Of a stretch of 64,000 nucleotides of DNA, positions 13,345-25,100 are shown piece by piece. Under the pieces are notes generated by a model. It had not been told where the DNA came from and did not search any database. It was given only the letters and a program-made list of their open reading frames with translations. Origin of the DNA: Pseudeuparius sepicola (taxonomy: Eukaryota > Arthropoda > Insecta > Coleoptera > Anthribidae); assembly GCA_963920635.1 (NCBI GenBank), contig OY987308.1:22783096-22847095 (forward strand), written 5' to 3'. Numbering within the stretch: the stretch's first letter is position 1; the number at the start of each line of letters is the position of its first letter. The position numbers and the translations under genes are program-made.

Positions 13345-14639
13345 TTCGTTTAGGTTTGCCTGAACGGTGACTTTTAGACAACTTTATATTGTTTTATAGG
13401 AAAAGTTGAAGCCCACGAAATCGCCATGTCGATGTTTCCACCGTTATTTAAACTTTGAGGCATTGGAAAATTGTTATTCTTGTTAGAATGGAGCGAAGTG
13501 CATAATTTTGTTCCGAGCATTAGTTTGATGCCTGACGCTTTAGCAAAGTAATTTTTCTGTTTTCATTATTGTTGTTTTGATATAATACAGTTCACGGGGT
13601 TAATATTTATTTTTACTTATGAAACTTTCTGTTCTCAGTTCTGAAGATGGACAACAGCTGTAGCTCCGACCAAGAGTGTTACTGAAGTCAAAAACCTAAG
13701 CCATAAAATAATTACGTTAGTTTATTTTGTATTAGGACATTTAACCAATAAATCGGCCTATTACTAAAACCTTGTCTTATTTCACCCTAAACCATTTGCG
13801 AATTTTTTTCTCAAACAACCTATATGTTATAAAGACCAAAATACAGACGCCTGAATTACCCTCATCTATTCTACAGAAATAATACTGCTTTACACCTTAA
13901 AGCAAAGGGCATCAATAATATCTAAGGAAGGTCTTATACATCTTTAGAAAATAAAAATGGATTGAAATTAAAATTACAACTCATTCTAACAATAATAATC
14001 AAAGCCACGACCATACCACAAGTAAAAAATTCTAACAATTAAATTGTTTCAAAATATAGCAGAAACAGCTCTATCCGTGTGATTTACAAATTGTCCTACA
14101 CTCACTGGGATTACTACGATTTTTTAGGGTTTTCCGTAGTAACGAATGCTATCCTAGTTCTATCGGGAAAAAAAGTCGGCCTTAGCCGCAAATGGCAACG
14201 AAGACAAAATAATAGTAATTGCCCCCTCCCTGCACAAGTATGTGGTTGCTTCTGGGGTACTCCTAGTTTGGAGTACTGTGAGGGTGAGAATTATTATTAT
14301 TATTAGCTTATAGCACAGACTAACGAGTAATACAGACAACTCCTTAATGACACGTGTCTTAGGGAAAATATCTTCTAAAATTGTACATTTTATTTGAAAT
14401 TGCAAGTTATTTGTAAATTTAGAATTTTTAGTGACTCAAAAGGTCACCACCTTTTAAAAGTACCAAATTGAGAGGTTATTATTAAGTGATGATAGTCTAA
14501 AAATTTTAAGTCTGAATCGGCAAAATAAAAATTTTGTTTATTAGGCCGACAAGACAGAATTAATTGTATATTCGAAAAAAAATGCCAATAATGATTGTAA
14601 ATAAAAATATAAGAGAATATTGGTGAATGCTTCTGTAAA
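13345..14639. other. Intergenic, no recognised feature
   Basis: AT-rich sequence with only short unrelated open frames (14079-14306 plus, 14160-14405 minus). Nothing recognisable. Confidence 0.5.
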
Positions 14640-15420
14640 CTGAAAAATTGTCGAATATTTTGAAAATTATCACGAGACGCGTAGCGAAAACGGATAATTT
14701 TCTTAAAAAATTCGTGTTAGAGAAAAATTTCCGGATATTAATTCAAGAACGTGGGGGATTCGGTAAGAAAGTTCCATTCCTACACGTATATTAACCGAAA
14801 TTATTATCAAAATTTTTGTTAATTATATGTTACAATGTCACATTATAATAATGACATCTATCAAAAAATTTTCACTTATAATCTCCCTAGAGCATGAATT
14901 ATTTCTGTAAATTTTTTTTGAGGTGCGAATTCTTTGAAAATTTTCCCGAGGCGGTATCCGAGGGAAATTTTATTTAATTTAAAAATTAGTATTCATTTAA
15001 AAAATTCGCAACCGAGAAAAAATTTCCGGAATTTTAATTCATGCTCGCGGGAGATTCGCTACGAAAATTTCATGTCAAAACTATTTGAAAATACAATTAA
15101 ATTGGTGACATATGGTGACTGGTGTTATTGTTGTATAGAAGGGATATTTCCACTTATTAATCTTACAGCTAGGTGCTTGTGGGAGGGTGATTTCCGAAAA
15201 AATAGACAAGTTGCCATGGCAACGTTAAGAAATGCTTGTGTTTTATTGGTCGTACCTTGTCGACATGAAATTTTCGCTGTAGTCACCTCCTGCTGCCTAG
15301 AGTAAGTGACAATATTTCCGGAAATTTTTTGAGTTGCCATGACAACGAAGCAAAAAACGAGCCTCGCTGATTGGTCGAAAAAGGTAGGTATGGAATTTTC
15401 AAAGAAATTAGCAGCAATTA
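14640..15420. repeat. Diverged transposon fragment carrying X-box motifs
   Basis: 14670-14860 and 15285-15420 match 53540-53890 in reverse orientation; in that copy the two parts are adjacent. Internal sub-repeats contain AGAAAAATTTCCGGA. Two X-box (RFX-type) motifs lie here: GTTGCCATGGCAAC at 15210-15223 (a perfect palindrome) and GTTGCCATGACAAC at 15333-15346. The open frames 14934-15305 and 15125-15460 overlap on opposite strands and look incidental. Confidence 0.6.
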
Positions 15421-16246
15421 CACTATTCATATAACAATCAATTATGATAGCACCCAACAATATGGTAACTGTTGCCCTTTGCCAGTCAGTGGCAGCCCTC
15501 AGAAAACCAAATCCTCGAGGGATGAGGCTTTCCGAAGAAGGATGGCAATCTGAAAGTGATGATCCGCAAATTTTAATTTAACTTTAAATTACTGTACAAT
15601 TTAGAAAAATTGCTGAGAGCTTTGAAGATGTGCTGTGGTTTGCCGGTCAGCAGAAGAATTGCAATTTTCAATGTTCTGATTCATTATTTGGCGGGCCCAG
15701 ATCAAGTAGTTACTGGTTTAAGAGGTACTTAAAATATAGAAAAACATGCAGACAAAACACACCTGAAAATTGATACCAAGTAACTATTTGCTCTAAACCT
15801 CAGTTTCCATTACCACTGTTCATTACCATTCAACAATCTGATGAGCCTTCACACAAACATTTAAATGCACCCCAAAAATACAAAATACCAACCAGTTTCT
15901 GTTTTTATTAATTGCAATTGTCATTTTTAAAACTTTAAAAAACTTTAAATATGACAATTTTCCATGTGGCGGAAGTTTGAAGTTCTGCCTTTTAATTCTT
16001 GTAACTTCTTCGACAATAAATAATGACTCTTATTATTATGAAGTTCTAGAGCCACCGCCATTAATGAACAACTCTCAAATTTAATTACTTTCAAGTTTCA
16101 AGTTAGGAAAATATCAATCTTGTCTTTGTAGGCAATAAGTAGCCCAATGAATTATTTATTCGCACTATTTGTCTTTGGATATTGCAATAACACAACAGCT
16201 TCTTTTTATACATCGATGAAAAGATTAAAACATCAAAGGTATAGCA
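15421..16246. other. Intergenic, no recognised feature
   Basis: No gene or repeat family could be assigned here. Confidence 0.45.
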
Positions 16247-16449
16247 AGACACATTAGAGAATGGGACAGCACGTGACGAAGCGTCCCTCGTATCTTAGCA
16301 ACCGCACAGCTCCTGCGGCGGCGTCTTGTTTATATAAGCCGGCCATTCGGTAAATTCATTCAGTTGCAAATGCAAAGTGTTTAAGTGTGCATTGGGTGTG
16401 TTTAGTATCGCATTGAACGTCACGCGCTGTCCCATTCTCTAATGTGTCT
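16247..16449. mobile_element. 203-bp element with 32-bp terminal inverted repeats
   Basis: The ends 16247-16278 and 16418-16449 are inverted repeats of each other with a single mismatch; the shared core is ACATTAGAGAATGGGACAGC. The GC-rich interior contrasts with the AT-rich surroundings and contains a well-formed core promoter (separate entry). No target-site duplication is evident, so a MITE is the simplest reading but not proven. Confidence 0.75.
16331..16364 (+). promoter_or_regulatory. TATA box with histone-type cap site
   Basis: TATATAAG at 16331-16338 is followed by TTCATTCAGTT. The A of TCAGT (16362) is 31 bases after the first T of the TATA box, the normal spacing. TCATTCA fits the invertebrate histone-gene cap motif PyCATTCPu, and TCAGT fits the arthropod initiator. 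No open frame of note follows before the inverted repeat at 16418. Confidence 0.6.
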
Positions 16450-17345
16450 ACCTCTACTCGTTCATTTTTTTATTATTATTTATTCTTTGTTCTGGACCGT
16501 TGGATGACCAAAAACCTGTGTGGATGACGCAAAAAGTCAAAGTAAAAAAATATCCAACTCTTTGCATCATATAAAAAACACCAAGGGAAAATACACTGAG
16601 CTGTCAGCTTGAAGTATGTTTTGAAATTATTATGAATGAAATGTAAAGTTTTAAAATTGCGACAATAAGTCTCTTCATTGCCATTATGTTAACAAGAAAA
16701 TTTCACATTAGGATAACATAGAATCAGCGTGAAACACTCATTTATATTATTACCAATAATTATCTCTTAATCGGTCACCAGGTAAGTTCACCAAGAAAAA
16801 AGGTAATACAAAATGAAGGTTAAAACGTTTCAGTAAAAAAAAAACAATTGAAACCCATTCCTCCCCTTCCTTGCTGGAAACCATCCTTTCGACTGTGGCA
16901 ACCAACGCTCAGCTTCATTTTGAATTTCGCGACAACCACGCAAAATCCCCAAAGGCCCCAGGCCCCCAACAACCGCAGACAATAAGCCCCACACTCACAC
17001 GCACATATTCAAAATTTGACTCACCGAGGTATCGATCCGGTACTACCTTTTATCCCTTGATCCCTTCCGAGTATAATTCTCATTTTGAATATCCCAAGTG
17101 CAAACAAGAGGTAGGTGGGAAAATCTGTTTCTTCTTCCATTCCATATTGTGTCCATTGTGCCGTCCTGAAAACCACAAAATACCATCAGCCACCGAACTC
17201 TGTCCCTATGTTGATTTATTTGTAGAATGTTTTCTGAATATTTTTTTATTTCTTGCAGATGATCAGTGCACAGAAATGTTGAAATTGTCAAGATACCGCA
17301 ACAGGAAAGCCCCCCCCCCCCCCTCGACTGCCAGAGACAAGACGA
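16450..17345. other. Intergenic with an uncertain open frame
   Basis: An open frame on the plus strand runs 16871-17410. Its middle looks intronic (a strong pyrimidine tract and CAG acceptor near 17260), and the peptide from about 17262 on (DQCTEMLKLSRYRNRK, then prolines from a 14-C run at 17310-17323) could be an exon remnant. I do not recognise it and do not call a gene. Confidence 0.35.
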
Positions 17346-17366
17346 AGCAACCCAGCACAAACAAAA

Positions 17367-17382
17367 GGTTCTTTTCAGAACC
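17367..17382 (+). promoter_or_regulatory. Histone-type 3' stem-loop (orphan)
   Basis: GGTTCTTTTCAGAACC is a perfect 6-bp stem with the canonical TTTC loop. It is preceded by ACAAAA and followed by GCCAAC, and 13 bases later by the purine-rich GAAAGAA, like a histone downstream element. It matches the metazoan histone mRNA processing signal in stem, loop and flanks. No histone open frame is visible upstream. Confidence 0.6.
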
Positions 17383-18283
17383 GCCAACTATTTCCGAAAG
17401 AATTCGCTAAGTGTTTACAAATTAAGTTTATTCAAGGCTGACAGCACTAAAAAAAGAAACTATATCTCTTGGAGTAATGTAAAAAAAAATCTAAGTTGCT
17501 TTCCCAATTGTGATTTGATTTAATACAACAGAGGGCCCCCTCAGGGAGATTATTGACCCAAAAGAAAACGGTTCTGTAACTTGAAGTGAGAAAACATGGG
17601 AACTTTTTTGAAAAAATTACTAGTCCTAAAGTAAAAGTCTAAAAATTATTTAAATGCTTTTCCTGATGTCGATAATTTGGTAGAATCAGGGGCAGTTTTG
17701 GGGGAACCATTACCCCAATAAATCAACGAGATCGGCAAAAAATATTCAAAAACATACAACAGGAAAAGAAGCAGTAAAATAAAAAAAATCGCCTCTTTAT
17801 TGAAATAAACGGAAAGTTTCGCACTCACCTCTTCTCCCTCGATGCGTCGCCAAGGCTGAGAGCAGCTCTTAACTGGTGGAAAGCATCGAGGTGCGGCCAA
17901 TCAAAGTTTTTCCGCTGATGGACCCTTTTGAAATAGTCGAACCGCGTCTGACAGAAAACTCTATGAACAGCTAGCACATCTGCAACAAATATTAAAGTTG
18001 TAGCCCAAATAATACAAAGAATGCTTTGGAAGAGTCGACATATTACAAACGAAAAACAAACTTACATTTAAAAAACGTAGCTGCTAGCCGAGAAGTACAT
18101 CAGCACTCCACTGATTACTCCATTAGTCCAAAATTTCAATATGTCCTTAAGATCCAATCTGGTTTCCATCATTTCTTGGTAACATCCTAAAAATTAACAG
18201 ACTACGTCAGTCAGGCCTGACACAATCACAAAGAAAATATATTTGTGGAGTTATTTTCAAAAATAATTTTCAAACACACAAAA

Positions 18284-18299
18284 GGTTTTTTTCAGAACC
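18284..18299 (+). promoter_or_regulatory. Second histone-type stem-loop (diverged)
   Basis: GGTTTTTTTCAGAACC keeps five pairs plus a wobble and the TTTC loop, with the same flanks as the copy at 17367 (ACAAAA before, ACCAAC after, then GAAAGAATTCGC). It is the homologous position in the second tandem module. Confidence 0.5.
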
Positions 18300-19445
18300 A
18301 CCAACTAGTTCCGAAAGAATTCGCTAAGTGTTTATAAATGAACAACCAACCGTACACTTATTTAGGACAGCTGATAGTCCCAAATAAATAAATACAAAGA
18401 TATCTTTTGAAATACACAAGTAAAAACTAAAAAAAAAAATTCAAACAGTTTTCCCGATTTTTATCAAAATTGGTACAATGAAGGAACCACTTATGGAGAT
18501 CGTTGCTTCAATATATAACAGGTCTGAGACTTAAAGTCAAAAAATGACAGAATTTTTTCCAAAAATTGTACCAGTGCTAAATTTAAAACTTAATTAAAAG
18601 TCTAGAAATTTTTTATATGGCTTTCCCAATTGTCATTGAATTTGGCACAAAGGGGGACTTCTTAAGGGGATCATCATTGCTTTAAAAAATCATGTCTCGA
18701 TCGGCAAAAAATATTCAAAAAACATACAATGGGGAAGAAAACTGTAAAACACACGTCCGCAACTTTATTGGAATAAATGTAAAGTTTATCACTCACCTCT
18801 TCTCCCCCGATGCAGCTCTTAACGTGTGGAAAGCATCGAGGTGCGGCAAATTCAAGTTTTCCCGCTGATGGACTCTTTCGGAATCGTCGAGCCGTGTCCG
18901 ACAGAAAACTCCATAAGCAGCTGGCACATCTGCAACAAATGTTAAAGTTGTAGACCAAATAAGTCAACAAATGCATTTGGGAGAGCTGGGGAAATACAAA
19001 CAAAAACCCAACTTACCATTAAAAAATGTAGCTGCTAGCCGAGAAGTCCATCAGCGCTCCATCGATTACTGATCGTTCCATTACTCGAACATTTCAGTAC
19101 ATCCTTAAAAATAAATCTAGTTTCCATTGTTTGTTCGTCACATCCTAAAAATTACGATTGTGTCAGTCAGGTACAAAACAATCACAATCTTCCCAACAAA
19201 AACAGGCTGAGAGCAGCTCTTAACTGGTGGAAAGCATCGAGGTGCGGCCAATCAAAATTTGTCAAGTGATGGACCCTTTTGAATTAGTTGAGCCGCGTCT
19301 GACAGAAATCTCCATGAGCAGGTGGCACATCTGCAACAAATATTAAAGTTGTAGCCCAAATAATAAAACGAATGCTTTGGAAGTGCCGACATATTACAAA
19401 ACAAAAAACAAACTTACATTTAAAAAATGTAGCTGCTAGCGGAAA

Positions 19446-19974
19446 AGTCCACTAGCAAGAACGTAACGTAAGAAGTTGAAAGTTGACGAACTTCTTACAG
19501 AAACGTTACGTTACGGCATATGTTACGTAAATCTATAAATTATCCGGTCTATTTTGAATGTTTCAACTTCTTACGGTTACGTTATGTCAATCTGGGTGAC
19601 TTTGGTAGGTATGGTAGGTATATATGCTGGAAAATGGACAACTCGAAGCATCTAAAATTCACCTGCATTGTTTTTGGTATACTAGGAAGGCCTCAAGAGG
19701 TAGCTATGAAGCATAGGCAGATATTTTCAAAGCTGCTAACGGTGAAAATATTGAACATAAAAAAACTGGTATTTAAATACAAATAAATCATTTTTCTTTT
19801 ACTTACAGCAACTAACAGGATGTGGACGCCCCCCCGTTTGTCGATTTACACCCCTGTTTAACGATTAAAAGAGTTTTTGAAGTCTGCATACATTGGCAGC
19901 CCTCCAAAAAAAATCGTGAAAAACCGTTTAGTTTGCCACTTAACACGAACCCCTCGCGCAATACTCCAGCATTT
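19446..19974. other. Intergenic with a small palindrome
   Basis: 19460-19512 contains an inverted pair built on AACGTAACGTAAGAAGTT and its complement; a related motif recurs at 19562-19592. The 88-codon frame at 19520-19786 shows no known product. 19660-19740 is weakly similar to 21320-21390. Confidence 0.4.
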
Positions 19975-20480
19975 TCGACCACAATTATGCGAAAATATGC
20001 GAGAAAAAGCCAAAAACTCAATAGAAAAGCGAATATTTTGAGGTTAAAAGAAGTTTGGTTATGTATCTCGCAAAAAAGCAAAGTTAGGTCAGCCTCTTGC
20101 CACCACAAAATCCGGCGAGCAAAAATCCCCCGGCGCTGTCACAGTTCGGTCCGCCAAAAGCCCGTCTTACACGGCACCAAAATCCGGGGCGAGAGGAAAA
20201 AAATTGCCGCTAGAGATGCAGCGAATCTGGCGATATTAGGGATTTGTCTTCGGTTTCTATTGAAGCCTCTGTTTTTTGCTCTGAGGCAAAAATTGTTAGA
20301 GGAATAAAAATGGGGCTAGAACGGTGCGAAATGATGCGAATTTCGGCGATTTGGACGGGTTTCTAGCGGAAAGTTTTTTGCTCGAGAAGGGTCAGGGAGT
20401 TTAGGGAAATATCTGTTTAAACATAAGCGTGTTGGCTGTGTTTTAGCGGAAAACGATTTTAATTTGAATTTTTAAATGGA
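19975..20480 (+). repeat. Interspersed repeat copy B
   Basis: This is the homologue, in opposite orientation, of 4435-4924. It supplies the picture of the element without the satellite. The open frame 19822-20307 crosses its left boundary and so is unlikely to be a functional gene. Confidence 0.75.
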
Positions 20481-22160
20481 ATAAATGGTATTTTAGATAA
20501 GATATTGCAATTTTTGATGGAAAAACATTACAGGGAGCTTTATTTGGTCAAAACTGTTAATTTTCTAGTCCAATGTAAGCCTAGAATAATGTGTAGGCTC
20601 AGGAAAAATCGAATGCTTGAAAATGCATATGCAATTTTATGGCTTATTTAATTTTCTAAATTTTGAAATAACTTTCTGACCTATATAAAAATAAGGATTG
20701 GGTTTATTTTATAAAATTTTCCATAAAAATTTTCATATCTTAGAAATTCAAAAAAATTCCTAAGAGTTAATCTTGATCTTTAAAATCTACTCCCGCCCGA
20801 TTTGCCTAAATGCAAATCATAAAATAAAATAGCCATATAGTTTGAGAGGCGATAGCTTCAAAAATTATTGTATCTATTAAAAGATAACCCCCAAAAATTA
20901 TCGCAATTTCACTAGTAGCTTATTCACAGGTAGACAATATAGGTATTATATTAGTTTATCACTCCGTGAATGATTGTGTCTTTTGTACATCCAAAAAGCA
21001 ACAAATTGATCGATAAAACGCGTCCGTTCTCCGTCCTAATATGCAGTTGCGCGCGGACTAAAGGATTTATATTTATTCTCATATTTTCTTTGTTGGCTTT
21101 TTTAGGTGTTATATATAACTACATTCTTTATTCCCTCGCTCGAAATACCGAATAAAATTAAAATGGGTGGCTTTTGGTACCTATATGCTAGGATAGATAA
21201 GGCTCATGAGTTAGTAATAATATAGATGAATATTATTTAAAGCCTCCGAATATTGAAAAATTAAAAAAATTATCTGATTACATTATTTTCCATCACATTT
21301 AAGCTTATTGAAAGCATATAAAATTCTGCATGGTTTTTGATATACTAGGAAAGCCCGATGAGGTTATAGCTATATATGAGCATAGACAGAAAAAAAACAC
21401 ATTTATACTACATATTAGCGTTATAGTATATCTATCTTAAAATTAATCAAAACTACAAAGACCAATTATTAAATAAGACAAAAATACCTATCTACTTTTG
21501 GATTTGTGTGGATTTAAAAACAATTTAATTAATTAATTAATTAAAAAGCCATAAAATATCTATCAATTTTTTGTGGGAAAACATTACAAGGAGCTTTATT
21601 TGGTTAAAACTGTCAGTTTTCTGGTCCATACTTTTGCAGTATGGTAATAGTAAATAATTTGTAGTTTCGTTCCATCACTTGAAAGCAAAAACTTAGCAAA
21701 ACAAATCCCTTATAAAGGTCAAATAAATTATAAAATAAAATGTACTCGATATTATAAGATAATTATTTAATTATTTATGATAAATATTATAATATGAATT
21801 TTCCCCCAATCTATGGTATCCAAAAATTGATTGCATCTTTAAGTAGGTAGTTCTGTATGATGATTTAAAATGCTTTCGGAATACCTTATCATCAAGTATT
21901 TCAAATAGATATAATTTTTACGCAAAAGAACAATTTTTTAAATATCTGATTTGTTTAAACAATATATTTCCTAAGTCATTTGGGTTTCTTCTGTAGTAAA
22001 TATGTTGTACCGCCAAGCCCAAATATGTTGAGAATTTATCTGTAACATTATAACTTGTAAAATATTATGTAACTACCTTTTTAAAGATATAGAAATATAG
22101 AATGTTTGAAACCTATTTAATAAATACCTTCACTTTGCAAATTAATGCGACAGACAATAG
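20481..22160. other. AT-rich intergenic DNA with a short dispersed repeat
   Basis: A motif of about 45 bases (GAGCTTTATTTGGT core) occurs at 20525-20570 and 21583-21630, in the same orientation. Otherwise nothing recognisable before the NEK9 stop codon. Confidence 0.45.
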
Positions 22161-25100
22161 CTATTTCAGACTTCTGTTGCCATAGCCTATATTATTTTCC
22201 GTAACTGTAGGTGTTGTCTTATAACAAACCGTGTTAACATTTTCAGTTTGTGAAGGGCTAAACGATTTCATTGGTGGTGGACAATTTGTCTCGATCTGAA
22301 CGAAAAGGGAGCTTTCTTTCGCTTTAATGTTCGCTATTCTTATAGAGTTTCCTTTATTCACATCTTCCTCACTAGAGTACAACCTACAAATACAACCTAC
22401 AAAATCCTCTGTCATCCCAAAAGTATCGTCTGGCATACAATGTGTAAGAATATAAGAAATCGATTAAGTATAATATATCCATCAAGCATAATATTTACAT
22501 CAATTTCGTGTTTCGTATCACCATGTTCTAAACTTACGCTAATATACTGGTGGGATGTCTGACCCTACGCTTCTCAAAATTCCCATTATACGAGGATGAG
22601 TTGCTCCTCTGCTGAGTTTCGCAATGTTGCAGACTTACAATGGAATGGAATTTGTTGGTCAGCGTTTTCCCACAATCGAAAGTGCTGTCGTATTTGTTGT
22701 TTAGGGTTTTGTAGTAGCTGCCCCACAACCAGACGACATTTTTGGAATCGGCCACAGCGGTATATGTGGAACTACATGTAGCCAGCTAGAACAAAGATAT
22801 TATTTATTATTATTTATTATATATATTATATTATATATATAAGAAGCATGAGTGGGAATGCATTTTGTTAAAAAAATATTACTTAGCATTGTGTTTTTTT
22901 GGATTTTTTCACAGGAAAAATTAGATGCCCGAATGGTATTTGACAAGACTATTTCATGAGTAACAGATTATTCTGCATACACATAGCTTACAAAACATAC
23001 TACCTATTATACAACAGCTGTCAAGTTTTGCCGTGGGTAAACTCGAAAAAACTGCTGACAGGTGCTGTCATACAGTTTTTCCATGTAGAAACCATTTGTA
23101 ATTCAAAATTGCGCGTTTGTGATTGGTGGAAATTAAGACGAGGGAAATAGTCATTTTTCGAATTTTTTTCAAAAAATCTGATTTTTTATTATCATTTCAG
23201 AATGTAGTTCCACTAGTCAAAAAATAAAATAAAGTTCCTTTCTATAAAACTTATGTGGTTTGATTTGAACTTCAGTGTCTTGGTACATAAACAAGTATTA
23301 AATACAGAGGGTTTAATAAACACGTAAAATATTTCCATATAAGAACAAAACAAAAAGAAATCAATTATTCAATATCTGTGAAAATATCATACAAAACATT
23401 TGGGAATCTTTCGCTGGCAATGTAAAATATAGTCGAAAGAAACTTTCAAGTATTTTTTAAATATGTGTCATAAAATTATTTCAATTTATTTACATTCATA
23501 GAAAGTTTAAAACCTCTAAATAGAGAAATATTAAGACAAAGTACCGATATTTTCATTTTTTCGTAATAAGTACTTACTAAAACTTTATTTTCTAATCTGA
23601 CAATTTGCGGATTTCTACTAACTATATGATCTCCAGTGCCTAGCTGACCGTCTGAGTTATCGCCAAAGGTAAACAGGTCTCCATTTTCATTTACTATTGC
23701 AGTATGCTTTGATCCTATAGATATACATCTACAATAGAAATACAATAATGTAAGTAACTACAAAGGCGCATTTTTTCACATTTTTTTAAACATGAGCTGA
23801 AAAGATTTTATGAAGTTCGTAATACCTTATTTTTCCAAAATTATGCTTAAAAACCTGAAAAGTGGCGACCTTCTCTCTGCTATCGTATATTCCGAGTTTG
23901 TTGCTAGTATTGTTGCCGCACACCATTATCATATCGCTTATAGTTAATAAAACAGTTGCATCGTCCGAACAAAATATTCTTCTTATTTTATATGGCAAAT
24001 GAATTGCCAACGGTTTGCATCTGAAAGATTTTTTTTAATATAGTTCTTGTTCTTTTGATGTCACATGCCTGCGTTCCGTTTGTCCTTGTCCCAACTCGCC
24101 ACATTTCGTAGACCCCCAAGTATATACTCTGCCTTCAGTGGAAAGGGCCACAACATGATGACTTCCACAGCAAACTTCGGAAATATTTACCGCTACGAGT
24201 GAGTCTACAAAAATCATAATGGTGGACAAAATGACACTTGTAAAAAATAGGATCACACCTATAAATTTTGGGGAAGTCTCGTGTTTGTACTCGCCATGGC
24301 CCAGGCAACCATCGAGTCCGTAACCGCAGGTAAAGAGGTGGCCTTGATTGCTTAGAAATAAGCTGAAGCCTATTCCAGACGCACATCTGAAAGTGTCTAT
24401 CAAATTATATACTTAGGTACTCTAGAAGATTTTTATACCTACGAGCATATCTTAGATACCAAATAATAATCTTTTTATTATTATTATACTTCTTTGAAAA
24501 CACCTTATTTTCATCTGTTTTAGCAATAATGAAAGATGGTTTTTTTCGGGCTAGCGCACGGAAACAGCGCATGGAAAAACTTTCCGTGCTCTGAAAATAG
24601 AAATATACAGCATAGTAAACTAAATTTAAAAAGTCTATATGCTCTCTGATATTTAACATATACCTATTTTGTATTTTAATTCGTAAGTGTTTCAATGTTT
24701 AGATACATTTCTGTAATATTTTTGACGTTTTATTCACCTTATCTGACAATAACTAATTTACAACAAAGCACCTTTGAAATAATTTGAGAGTAACCATGGA
24801 AACGCATCATACATACCAAACACTATATTGTCTGCATTGTTTATTTTTTGTCAACTAAATTTATTATAATATGCCGATAAAATGTTTTTTCCGTTTTCAA
24901 AGAAGTATAATAAAAAATATCGTTCGTTACACGTCCAGAAATAGATTTTTCCAGACTCGTAACTCGTAATGACATATACTATTCTTACAGCTTCGTTAAA
25001 ATTAAAAATTTTATAATTTTCTATATCTACTACTTACTTAACAATATTTCTATTTTGTAGGTAATTCACGCATATGGGAAATTTTCGGTAGAAATCTTCT

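Larger units (their letters stand above)
17346..19445. repeat. Degenerate tandem module, about 0.92 kb, 2.3 copies
   Basis: Copy 1 spans about 17346-18260, copy 2 about 18265-19190, and copy 3 is a fragment at 19200-19445. Plus strand: copies 1 and 2 begin with a histone-like stem-loop followed by GAAAGAATTCGCTAAGTGTTT. Minus strand: each has an exon-like block of about 125 bases bounded by TTTGTTGCAG and GAGAAGAG/GTGAGT (about 17827-17980 and 18797-18930), and upstream of it a second block ending at a GTAAGT donor. The frame VFC.TR...RVHQR.N is shared by the first two copies; copy 3 has a stop and lacks the donor. It looks like a duplicated, decaying gene fragment of unknown identity. Confidence 0.6.

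Noticed and set aside
16871..17410. 179-codon plus-strand frame as a protein gene
   Set aside because: It crosses an apparent intron-acceptor region and a poly-C tract and has no recognisable domain.
17646..17900. Minus-strand frame MAAPRCFPPVKSC as a gene
   Set aside because: It reads through the conserved GTGAGT donor of the exon-like block and into intron-like sequence.
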